From: Ptychodera flava
Lineage: Eukaryota > Hemichordata > Enteropneusta > Ptychoderidae
NCBI RefSeq assembly: GCF_041260155.1
Contig: NC_091930.1
Coordinates: forward strand, 15,384,656-15,448,655
Direction: 5' to 3'
DNA: 64,000 bases
Numbering within the stretch: position 1 is the stretch's first letter; each line of letters opens with the position of its first letter. The notes under the pieces are model-generated. The model was not told where the DNA came from. It saw only the letters and a list, made by a program, of their open reading frames with translations, and did no database searches. A program made the translations under genes and the position numbers. Shown here in pieces: positions 33,841 to 43,935 of the stretch.

Positions 33841-35179
33841 TTACCTACCAGAGCAAAATAATTTGACCTTAACAGCATTGATGTATCTTTTCACATTCAT
33901 GCTTACCGATGGCTGGCTGTAGCGATTTACTCATATGGATAAGTAGGTTCGCTTTGAGAGTATTTCAAATTACTTGTGCCATCAGCTACAGCAAAGTATT
34001 TTCAGTATTGTCGATTCTGTGTTCAGCATTTAATTTTACTCATCATTTTAAAATATTCCTTGTTCGATTTTGAAACATAGTCGATTCGCCAGATAATTGC
34101 TATGCACTCGCCAGGGCATGGGCGATTTGATAGTAACTATGCGAAACCCCTCGATGCAAATGAGAAGTTGTATCATAGAGTTTTCGTCAAGGCACAGACC
34201 CTCTGCACACAAAACGACGTTTGAAGCATTCGTGCACCAGAGTGTTCATAACATTATGCCATACACTTAATGTGGGAGGACATCAGGCAACCTCTCCACA
34301 TTCCGACATTGACCACGGTAATTAGGGAAGTCCCTGCCCTGACAATGCTTCTTGCACACACGAACAAATAATTCCCCTTGTCTGTGTTGCACACTTCACC
34401 CTGACTGTACTGCATATGCATTGTGACCACAGAGTGCATACCGGGGCCTTGGTTCGAACACTTAATATCGAAAGGACTGAATCATCTAGATAAAATGACC
34501 GATACATTCACAAATTTCAAATTTGATAATGGTCTTCCCATCTTCTGCAGTCTCCGACTTTTGCCATGGTAGTCGGCTGAGGTCGAGTAAGACAGCAAAC
34601 AAAGGCTGTTTCAATCACGGCTATCACGGTCATCTTTATTTCACGCAAAACTACTCAAGTTACTTTTTTGAGTGTAGACGTTCTTAAAAGTTGTAGAATG
34701 CACTAGAAGTGGAGTCTGTGCGGTCATGGATGTAAGGGTACAGGACGGCCTGATAATCCCTTTCACACCTATTATTTTATCTTTGTCGACGCTGGCCTTT
34801 TCAGCTGTGTCATGGCTGCCATTATCAGGACGGCCAAGACACTCCATGGACGTATCTGTGGTACGTCATGGGACACACACACACACACACAAACTTCACT
34901 GATAATTTTCTATGCATCACAAATATCTTTCAAATTTATGACATTCCTTTTTTCAATCCATAGTGCAGTAGGGCTGACAGCGATCCTGCAAATGTGATTT
35001 CGGGTGCAACTCCATGACAATGCGTTCAATCAACTTTTAAAAGAAAACAAGTTTACAAGAATTTGATGTAAATTGCAGACTTGAACAAAGTCTATTTTCA
35101 GTTAAACTTTCTAGCAACAGTGACTGAAGCAAAAAAACCGCTTTTGTTTATACATCCAAGGGGTTCCTCCTGATTGTTG
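33841..35179. other. Gene-free stretch
   Basis: No supported gene. A short (CA)n tract lies at about 34873-34891. Overlapping frames near 34254-34507 have no domain. Confidence 0.5.
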
Positions 35180-35279
35180 TTAATGACATATGGCTATTTA
35201 CACCTTGAGACAATGGAGCAATGAATCAGAGCCCTGCATGACTTGCCATTGCCTGACCTATCACTATTTTCTTCATGAT
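35180..35279 (+). repeat. 100-bp direct repeat, copy 1
   Basis: Starts ttaatgacatatggctattt and matches 35562-35661 with about six changes. See the second copy. Confidence 0.9.
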
Positions 35280-35561
35280 ATACCGTGCAAAATGTAATGC
35301 AGGTCTCCTGGTTATGTGTCAAATAAGCAATTTTGGTAGCAGGTCATATCTTTTTTTTCACAAAGTCGAACTCGCAAGAGGGCAGATCATCTGTGCAGCC
35401 GACACGAACACAAACTGTCTGATACTGGCTACCAAATACTATCACAAGATAGGCAGTCATCTACTGACTCCACACATTTTCATTTGAATGAACAATGACG
35501 AAAAGGGAAGAATCCCATGTGTAACTGCTGTGGCGATATCGATGGCAACCTTTCTGATATG

Positions 35562-35661
35562 TTAATGACATATGGCTATTTACACCTTGAGACAATGGAG
35601 CAATGAATCAGAGCCGTGCGTGACTTGCCATTGCCTGAACTATCACTATTTTCGTCATGAC
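35562..35661 (+). repeat. 100-bp direct repeat, copy 2
   Basis: Second copy, 382 bases after the first, near-identical (cctgcatgac vs cgtgcgtgac and a few more). The segment between could be an insertion or the pair could be a segmental duplication; both copies are too short to be sure of an element type. Confidence 0.9.
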
Positions 35662-35970
35662 TGCAACAACATATACTGTGGTATACAAAACGCAATCTTT
35701 ATTTCAGTTGAAAGATAAAGAGACAGTTGCAAAATGATAAGAATTAAAGGAGGGGATGTGTCTTCTACAGTGCGGGGACTCCAAAGTGCAAACCCTAAGC
35801 CCTTCAAGATGGTTTCCAGATGGGTAGAGTGAACGTTAGAAATGTGAGCTCAGGGAAGTGACTAGATGTTTCTCACTATACATCCAGCTATTCTTTAACA
35901 CATATAGTCCTTTCCAATTTGTAGAGACTGTAAATTGTCATCCTCAGTGTTGTTTTACAATCTTTACCTC
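35662..35970. other. Gene-free stretch
   Basis: No feature recognised. Confidence 0.5.
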
Positions 35971-36172
35971 ACACGTAAAATTATGCAACTTTATTGGATT
36001 GCATAAAGGTGCATAATTTTAGTGAGCCATTAAACCCTTTTATACAAGTGCATAAAGATGCATATAGGCACCACCACTGACACCATGTTTACACACCTTT
36101 ATGCACTGCATAAAGGTGCGTAAAGGAGCTGACCAACTTTATGCAAATTTATGCAATTGCATAAAGAATGTT
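35970..36172. repeat. TGCATAAAG-motif cluster, copy 2 (inverted)
   Basis: About ten copies of TGCATAAAG or its complement in both orientations. The stretch ttttagtgagccattaaacc is the inverted counterpart of the gtttagtggctgactaaat stretch in 18530-18740, so this is a second, opposite-facing copy of the same element. Confidence 0.7.
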
Positions 36173-37103
36173 AAATTTGGCTTTTGATCCTGTGAAAGTT
36201 TCGACACTTTCATCATCAGCTTGAACTCTGGTAACCCCAGTTTAGCTTTCGACAAATGGATTGAACAGTGAATTACTCTTCTGTGTTTGTAGATCAAATA
36301 CAATCTACAGCTGGTTTCACTGTGCAATATCTTTCTATTTTCACACGATCTGTGATTCGAAATATGTTCTAAATTCACACAACTGATGCTTATTTTTTCA
36401 ACTTAGCACTGGTGCTATGAAATTTGCAGAAAACAGTGCGAGAGTTGGACTTCTTCCCTATGATGTGTGACAAATGGGTTGTTTACACAAATAGTCGATT
36501 TTTTCAGCTCCAATTGGCAGAGTGTACTTTATTAAAATAAGTATAAGTCCGCGGCACATGTACAGGTTTGCCCTATTTTTCACCCCTGGATAGTTAAATA
36601 ATATAAATGAAAGTCAAATTTTCAGATTTCCAGTATAAGACCTGGAAGTGAAGATATCTCGACAAATGTGAACAAAGGACGATAATTTACGCAAAATCGT
36701 CAAGTTGACACTTTGAAGGCTCATTGTGCCAAAACAAAAGCGAATTTTAAAAATCAAAGTCATGTTTTTTTCGCCCAGTATACCTAGCTCTCGATTACCG
36801 TAAACAGATCACCAAGGTCGATTGTAGATTTGTATTTCGTGAGTAAAAAACTAAAAAAAAACCACGTGTTTCTGAGTAATACAACCGTATGCACACTGTT
36901 TAGGAAAACTAACAAATTCTCTTAACTCTTTGGTGACCGAGCTGATAAAGAAGTACCACATGTCGGGCGTGTGACCTCGTATAGACTTCTATGTGAAAAT
37001 GCGGACTAAAAATACATGCCAATGAACCAGAGTCGCATTCTCAAGTGCCCCTCAGAGACATTTTCACGAGTTTGTACTGTTGCATTGAACACCGTGTACT
37101 CAC
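36173..37103. other. Gene-free stretch
   Basis: No feature recognised. It may be the 3' flank or an intron of the decayed coiled-coil gene that follows on the minus strand. Confidence 0.5.
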
Positions 37104-39576
37104 CTTTTACTCTTTTGAAGGCTACTAAGGAGTTTTGCCACACTTAATACCAACTCTTTCCGCTCTGAATCTTCTAAGGCTTCGACAACGAACTTGAGAG
37201 CAGAAAAATAGTTTTGTGCACCTGGCTTTGAATCTTTAAACAAATCAGTTTTCACTTGCTTGGTCTTTCATGCGTTGGTTTTTTCGTTTTCACTTGTATA
37301 AATTTGTTGATCAATTTCTCTCTTTGTCTTCCAGTTGATTTATACGGTTGATGAAACACTTATTTTCTTCTTTCAGTAGTTTTACTTGGATGTTTATTTC
37401 CTCACTACTATCTTTCACTAGTTGACCGAGCTCCTTTTCCTTACTTATTTCTTTTTCTTTCAACAGCGTATTTTCTTCTTCAATTTGTTTTAATTGCTTG
37501 TAGAACTGAACTTGTTTAACGTCCATGTCTATAAAATAATCGCAATCATACCAATCCATAATCCAATAACACTAGGTCAGAATTCGTAAGACAATAGTTG
37601 TAAACATAGACACAAAACAGCACAGAACAGACAGTAAATAGACGGTACACAAACAGTCAAACTCATGAAAGAAAGATATATCGACCTCTGGCCAAAAAAC
37701 CAAGAAGTGATATCAGGTGTTTCGAAAAGAGTAAGCTCATCCTGCCCCACATGTGGCATATATCAGTCTGTAAGTCAGATAGGTAGAGGTCACTAACTAA
37801 TGCCCAATGTCACTGATGCCATCAGCGATCATTTGTCGAAGAGAGATATTGTATTTATCAATCTATTTATAACTTTGTCTTTTAATTGCTCTTTTTTGCC
37901 TTCAGCTTGTTGTAATTGGTCTTTTAATTTCTTTTTCCGTTTTGAGTTCTTTATTTTGTTTGTATAACTTCTTGTTTCCATTTTTCAGTTGCTTTTCTTG
38001 CTCGTTCCATTGCTTCTTTTCTTCCCTCATTTGTATAATGTTGTCGAGCAACTGTATCTTTTGTTCTTCGATTCGTTTCACTATTTCGAGTAACTGGGCA
38101 TTACTTTCCCCTCTCATGTGTTTTAATTGGTCCTTTCACAGCTCATTTTCCTCTAGGATTATTCGTCGTTTAACAACTTTGTCACTATGTTTTTGGTCTT
38201 GAATTCTTTTTTCTAGTGTTGTTGCATATCCTCAAGTTCTAAATTTTGAAGGGATAATGCATGTTCAATTTCAATGTTTTATTTCGCAGTTTTTAATAAT
38301 TAATGCAAATTATATCCTTGACATGAGTTCATTTTATTTGCTGACCGATTATGAACAGCGGTATACCACTGCTTCTTGTGATTGGCATCCCGTTAGACCG
38401 TAATACCACCAACTTTACATTCAGATGTATTAGTAGGAAATTTAACTAATGTAAATAAGATTTTCGTTTCGTGATTTACAATGAACAGAATTCAAACTGC
38501 GGTTTTGACAAATAACTGCATCTCTAAAGAATAATTTGCGAAGGCAAATTACATCTTTGCACAATAGCCATCTTCAGCTTTTATGTGACAGTCTGTGAGT
38601 ATTCCCAATAGAATTTGCGCTGATAATAATTGCTGTTACGGTTTCCGACAGTCAACTTCTCGAAGTAATCACTTCCTGTGAATTTCAAATGAATTTGCTT
38701 TCTAAACATTTCCTTTCATTACCAAATTTTGTTGCTTTACATTTTAAAGGTTATTCAAATAGGAGAAAACTGTCATTCGAGACCTGTCAGCTACATTTGT
38801 ATGAGGTTATGATTAACAAAATACAGGTTTACCTATTAACCTCTTTACTACATTGCAGTATAATGACTAGTGTTCGCGTTTCTTGAAAGTCATTAAAATG
38901 AGATGCTGCTCTAAGAAAAACCACTTGCATTTAGAGTAAGAGGAACGCGCGGGGAAGATTATTATAATAATGATTTCCTCCAAAAAAGGTTGTGATAATG
39001 TTGAAAGAAAGTTTTGAATGTCTACAAAAGCATTGAATCAAAAACTTAATGATATGATTGAAATTTAAATGACAATTGAACAAACTATAAATGGACTAAC
39101 AATAATCAATTAATGTTATTGGAGGACTGCGTTAAGAAAGCAAGGTCACTATATATTGTTAACGCGAGTTTCGATTATCGGGTGAATTGATCTTTGAAAG
39201 GAATTATCCACTAGAAGATCGTTATTTCAATAGGCAAAGTTTCAAGTGTTAATGTTGTGTGGCCCTTGCTAACGCGTTTCTGACAATCGTTTCCAAGACC
39301 AGCCCTAAGTGTCGTCTGAGATTGATCTGTTCTGCAACAGCAAAATCATACAGGTACAAGGTTCGAACAAAATATTAAGTGTACTTGTTTTACCTTTTTC
39401 ATATTTTTTGATAATGTTGGCTCGATTTTTCCATAGAATCTGTAAAAAATGAGATATAAACTCGTCATTATTCTGATGTAATTTTGAAACTTCTTTTCCA
39501 CGTCTACAAAATACTTCAGTGTTTCGTGGTAGGCAGTCCATGTTTTGAATGCTGATAAGGACTCCCCCCTTAACCT
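37104..39576 (-). pseudogene. Decayed coiled-coil protein gene, minus strand
   Basis: Three exon-like blocks in order on the minus strand. Block 1 (39576-39394, phase 1 at both ends, donor gtaaaa, acceptor after a T-rich tract) reads VKGGVLISIQNMDCLPRNTE to NRANIIKKYEKG. Block 2 (about 38260-37838) is a long coiled coil (KRIEEQKIQLLDNIIQMREE, KKQWNEQEKQLKNGNKKLYK). It has one in-frame TGA before KDQLKHMRGES and reading-frame shifts near 38220 and 37915. Block 3 (37528-37104, acceptor gattattttatag, donor gtgagt) reads QVQFYKQLKQIEEENTLLKE and, after a frame change near 37312 and a TGA near 37268, VKTDLFKDSKPGAQNYFSAL and EALEDSERKELVLSVAKLLS. The conserved splice signals with several disabling changes point to a fairly young host pseudogene, or to a poor-quality assembly. 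Family not recognised. Confidence 0.55.
38261..39393. other. Intron-like interval of the decayed gene
   Basis: Lies between blocks 1 and 2 of the coiled-coil locus. No other feature recognised. Confidence 0.4.
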
Positions 39577-40033
39577 CTAAGACATATCGAAAAAAAATTG
39601 TAAAAAAATTGTACGTCCTATTTCTTGTTTTATCCACACGTAGTTCTTAATTAAGCTGTATTTATAACTCTTTCGCGCAATAACAATGAAAATACTACTA
39701 AAATAGGTAGTTTCCGTTCATCATTTTATGCACTAGCGTTATAATCAATCACTTTTCCATCGTTCCCATCTCAGATTTAAGTATTGTTAGAAACTGAGAG
39801 ATTGGTAGCTTATTTTCATAATTCGACACATCCATCATTGGGGAATCTCGAGCTTTCACTTTTCTATTGGTCGGAATATTTGTATCAAAATAGATAAAAC
39901 GGGGTTATATTATGTTGACTCTGAGAAAGCTAGTTTATTTTGTCGATCCTTTTCTCTTCCGGGGTGGACATCATTCGATGGGGAGACATAAGACATTATA
40001 CACATTTCATGACAACTTTTCCCCACACAGACT
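39577..40033. other. Gene-free stretch
   Basis: No feature recognised apart from the hairpin that follows. Confidence 0.5.
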
Positions 40034-40089
40034 TAGACGGGGTGGCTGAGACCAATCTTGATTGAAATTGGTCTCAGCCACCCCGTCTA
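40034..40089. repeat. Perfect 23-bp-stem hairpin
   Basis: Bases 40034-40056 (tagacggggtggctgagacc + aat) pair without mismatch with 40067-40089 around a 10-base loop (cttgattgaa). GC-rich stem in AT-rich flanks. It could be a tiny foldback element or a structured RNA such as a microRNA-type hairpin, though the stem is short and too perfect for most microRNA precursors. Confidence 0.9.
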
Positions 40090-40648
40090 TTAAAATTCAT
40101 GAGTTTACTTTTTTGTGTACGTACATACTTATATTAGATGGAAATCTGAGGATTTGCGATTACATCAGGTTGACAACCCCCCACACAAGAGCAATGAATG
40201 TAAAAAGTGTGAAAGAGGCTCCCACCTAACTATCCAAAATGTTTTTGTGTCGAGTTGTGTTTGATTCGTTTCAAAAATGTGTTCCTACATTCTTATCCGA
40301 TTGTTTGTGTTAAAAAAATGTTTGTTTCGCCTCGGATATTTGTAGGGAAGTTTGGATCAGTGTGTACGGTAATGTTTCGTTTGTTGGGAAAGCTTATGGT
40401 GAGACGCAGCCGGGCCTATTGTGTTACAGAGTTGATAGAGTGGCCCTTTGACGCTTGCGTTTCGAAACCCGAGTGTGGTTTCTCATCAGTCGCAGTGTAG
40501 ATTCTTTCCTTAGTTTGTGTTTGTGAAAAATTATTTTAATGCATTTTAGTGGTCTTGCTCTTCGAGTAGCGAGGCAAGTATATTAATATTTGGGTGTCGT
40601 TGTGAGTCCGTTTGGTGGTTGAGTTTGTTTGTTCTATGTTTCTTTACT

Positions 40649-41085
40649 TCAGTAAATTTTGTTTTGAATAGTGTGTCTTTTAGAATTTTGCCGAGGTTTG
40701 TGTATTTTTAGGCAATAAGTACCACTGCGGGGTACGGATTTTATGTTTTCTGGATCAAGATACTTACAAGTATCATGATCGATGTGTTTGTTCTCGTACA
40801 TTTTGTTTAATAGTTCGTGTACTTTGTTTACTGTTTGTTCTGTGTCGTCACTGGCTAGTTGTGTATAATACTTAGTGTTGCGTAATTGCCTTTCGCATTC
40901 GTGTACGTAATCTTTTGTGTTGAAAAAGACAAAACCCGACCCTTGTCGAAGGGTTTTTATGGTAATTGGTCTACTGTTTGCAAGCTGGTTTATCGCGATT
41001 CTTTGGGCACGGGACATGTTTTGTTTCCTTGTTTGAAAGGGTATCTCTAGAAGTGCGAGTTTAGCAGCTTCAGATAGCTTTCAGG
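40649..41085 (-). mobile_element. Penelope-like element fragment (broken)
   Basis: Minus-strand protein similarity to the amino part of Penelope-like reverse transcriptases: the phrases RAQRIAINQLANSRPITIK, GFVFFNTKDYVHECERQLRN, YYTQLASDDTEQTVNKVHEL and, at the end, a YCLKIHKPR-type 'KIHK' motif. No endonuclease domain was seen next to it. It is a partial, old copy; about two or more breaks by eye. The inverted-repeat arm at 41162 lies directly upstream. Confidence 0.7.
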
Positions 41086-41161
41086 TTTTTGTATTTTGCT
41101 GTTCGTGGAGTCCAATTTGACTTTCTTTGAATTGGTGTTGTTGCGATTGTTCGTGTCTCAT

Positions 41162-41460
41162 CACAGGCGACCCAATAGGTTCTGAGTTTTTCACACTGTT
41201 TTCTCTATCATTTTCTCTTCTTTCTTCATGCTCTGAATGATCGGAATAAATAAAATAAATGGTTTATATAACCTAACCTAGCCTCTGTGACTCTTTATTT
41301 ATTTTACACTCCATTACAAGGATATATATCTCTCATACACACATGCTGTAATTAACTAGTCAACACAACTAATTATGCTAATCCGTGGACTTATCAGGGA
41401 TTTTACGGATTGGTCAACATCGCGAAAGATAGGAATGGTTACTAAACGGAAAGGGAAGAA
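41162..41460 (+). repeat. ~290-bp inverted repeat, arm 1
   Basis: Complementary to 43645-43935. Outer edge cacaggcgacccaataggtt; inner part ccgtggacttatcagg, ttggtcaacatcg. The two arms are close over about 230 bases and looser at the inner end. See arm 2. Confidence 0.88.
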
Positions 41461-41844
41461 GCTCTCCTGAAATGAGTCCAGAAATTACCAAATTGCGGCC
41501 AGTCATGACCATTTATCCACAATCTACTGCAGCCAATGTATTTCGATGGCCGAGGAGAGTCAGCTACTCTAATTTCAAACGTTTAAATGGTCGCGAACAG
41601 TGCAAACCCTGCCAGTGCCTTGCCTGCAGTTCATGGCATGAGGACGTCCGTAAAGCAGGAAGTCGGAAGTTGAAACCTTTGACCTTTACGTTGTTTATAT
41701 GTGGGGCAAACTTGTAAACATATTTCCCAGGGACAAGTCTGATTTTGAATAGGGTCAAAGTTCGTGTACGTGGTTCTCTCAATCGGGTGGTGTTGCTAAG
41801 GTTTTGTCTGCCCACCGTCCGTGGGTGGAGGGACGGTGGTCTGC

Positions 41845-42345
41845 CCGTAATAATAATTTTGCTGTATTTTTTCTCACAAACATTGGAAATTCGTTTAAGT
41901 TTTAACATGGTTTTAAGAAACATTAATTTTTATATGAGGAATATTCTAGCTCGTATCCTCGAATTAAATCAGCCGATTTTCTTTGATACAGTTTTTTATA
42001 TGGTTTGGAGAACTCTTTTGGGCGGCGTCAGATAACAAGTGGAATGAGACAACAACATTTCGTCCATGTAAGGAAATCATATAGCAAGTACTTCTTACGC
42101 TGGTGCAAACTCTACGAAATATTATGATATCAAAGATGTTTTCCATGATAGTTTACAAGGTTTCTTGTCTAAATTCGCGGAAATAATCAAGAATATCTAA
42201 AAAATACTACACGTAATTGTGACCACATTTTGTATGTGTAGAGGTGTTGTTTGCCGTTCCGAACGTATGTTCTACACGTACGCGACGTATGTTTATCACT
42301 GATCAGCTGATGATGGAACGTAATTACGTGTAACTAAACTTCTCC
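41845..42345 (-). mobile_element. MITE copy related to 48143-48740
   Basis: Inverted relative to the copy at 48143-48740. Shared phrases: ttttgctgtattttt, tagctcg.atcctc.aattaa, gcggcgtcagataac/gttatctaacgccgcc type, aagtggaatgagac, aatatctaaaaaatactacacg, and the end acgtgtaactaaac. The left end is degraded. It lies between the two arms of the 290-bp inverted repeat. Confidence 0.8.
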
Positions 42346-42348
42346 ATA

Positions 42349-42443
42349 ACGATATGTTACCGGCAGACATGGAGATAATAGCGAGTGAATAGAAATGACG
42401 GTGACTGGTTTAAAAAATTCACAGTGCTGCTAAAAATTCTCAC
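42349..42443 (+). repeat. ~95-bp direct repeat, copy 1
   Basis: Matches 43163-43253: gatgttaccggtagacatgg type start, aatagcgagtg, then gtgactggtttaaaaaattc and acagtgctg.caaaaattct. About eight differences by eye. Confidence 0.85.
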
Positions 42444-43162
42444 AGGCTTCTTAACGTAGTGGCCGACATCATCGGTGATGTCAGTTTGTGTTTCGATGTT
42501 GCGAGGTCACCGCTGACGTGACTTTAGTGACGGGCTGCACTGAGCCTCGTCAATCGCTTGTACGCCAGAAAAAGAACGGTCTGCGAGTAGTCATGTCGGA
42601 AAAAGCTGGAAACGGCGATAGTTTGGTGATTTTTGAGCGGATTTCTGATAGTGGCAGGCCCCTAATAACCATGTTGTCGATGAGTGTTGGCAGTATTTAA
42701 TTTGGGTGGAAAATTTTCGAAATATCGACAAACAAAGTTGCGACAAGCGTGCTGTCGGGCAGAACATGGACGTTCCCATGGCTGTGGTGGTGACGTTAAA
42801 GTCAAAACCAGCCGTAAATCCCTTCCGAAAACACCACAGCTATGGACCCAAAGCTAGCCTAACAGTACAAACGAAGTTTTATATCCCGTGCGCCGCTTCT
42901 TTCGGGAATTTTGTGCACTAACAGCATAAGGCGCGATTGAAAATCGATGAATTCCTTAGACTAGTAGCGACCATGGAGCTAGAAACTAGCTCCATGTAGC
43001 GACCGACTCTCTTTTATTAGGCGAAAAAAGTAACCGGCGAGATTAACTCTTTGACGCCGTAGAGTCATTCTAGTCATGAGCTTGGTTGCTACCGTATACC
43101 AGAAAACAACCGACTTTGACGTCAAAGGCCTGTTGCTGGTACGTACTTTGAGACAGAAAATA
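42444..43162. other. Segment between direct repeats, CpG-rich, possible exon
   Basis: A plus-strand frame at 42593-42700 (from ATG: MSEKAGNGDSLVIFERISDS) lies in CpG-rich sequence with protein-like composition but has no recognised domain. A hairpin with 11-base arms catggagctag...ctagctccatg lies at about 42972-42997. The near-identical repeats on either side may mean that this segment was inserted or duplicated as a block. Confidence 0.3.
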
Positions 43163-43253
43163 ACGATGTTACCGGTAGACATGGACTTAATAGCGAGTGC
43201 AGAGAAATGAAGGTGACTGGTTTAAAAAATTCACAGTGCTGGCAAAAATTCTC
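43163..43253 (+). repeat. ~95-bp direct repeat, copy 2
   Basis: Partner of 42349-42443. Confidence 0.85.
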
Positions 43254-43644
43254 CAGTGCGTGCTGTTGCTAATGTGTCACCATTGTGCCTTGAATCACGA
43301 CGCGGTTTGTAAATTATACTTGGTATATACACTCCCAGAAAACGACGACGTGAAACATACATCTATATAATTTTGTTGAAAAACTCATGAAACGGCCACT
43401 CCGGTGATCTTTTTCTGCTTGGTCGGTCGATACTTTCTGGGTGGCATTTGTTACATGGAGCAGGACCATAATTAGTTATGTTAGAATTTGGCGCTTGGCA
43501 ACGAAAAGCATGCGCGTTTCCAGCGTTCCTTTCAATCTAACTTCCCGTTTATTTTTGAATAATGAGCAGTGTTTGTTTGCGCATATCATGAATATATAGC
43601 GTCCACTAGGTTTACGGACGTCCTCGGGACATGTTTCCCAAGAT

Positions 43645-43935
43645 CTTCATACCTTCCCCTTTTTCATTAACATCACTATCTTTCCGATGTTGACCAACCT
43701 CTGATAAGTCCACGGATTAGCATAATTAGTTGTGTTGACTAATTAATTACAGCATGTGTGTATGAGAGATATACGTCCTTGTAATGGGGTGTAAAATAAA
43801 TAAAGAGTCACAGAGGCTAGGTTAGGTATATAAACCATTTATTTTATTTATTCCGATCATTCAGAGCATGAAGAAAGGAGAGAAAATGACAGAGAAAACA
43901 GTGTGAAAAACTCAGAACCTATTGGGTCGCCTGTG
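43645..43935 (-). repeat. ~290-bp inverted repeat, arm 2
   Basis: Complement of 41162-41460, 2.2 kb away; outer edge attgggtcgcctgtg. The pair may be the long inverted ends of a DNA transposon, or two opposite-facing copies of a Penelope-like element end, since the fragment at 40649-41085 abuts arm 1 and Penelope-like elements often carry inverted end copies. The sequence beyond the two outer edges is not shared. Confidence 0.88.
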
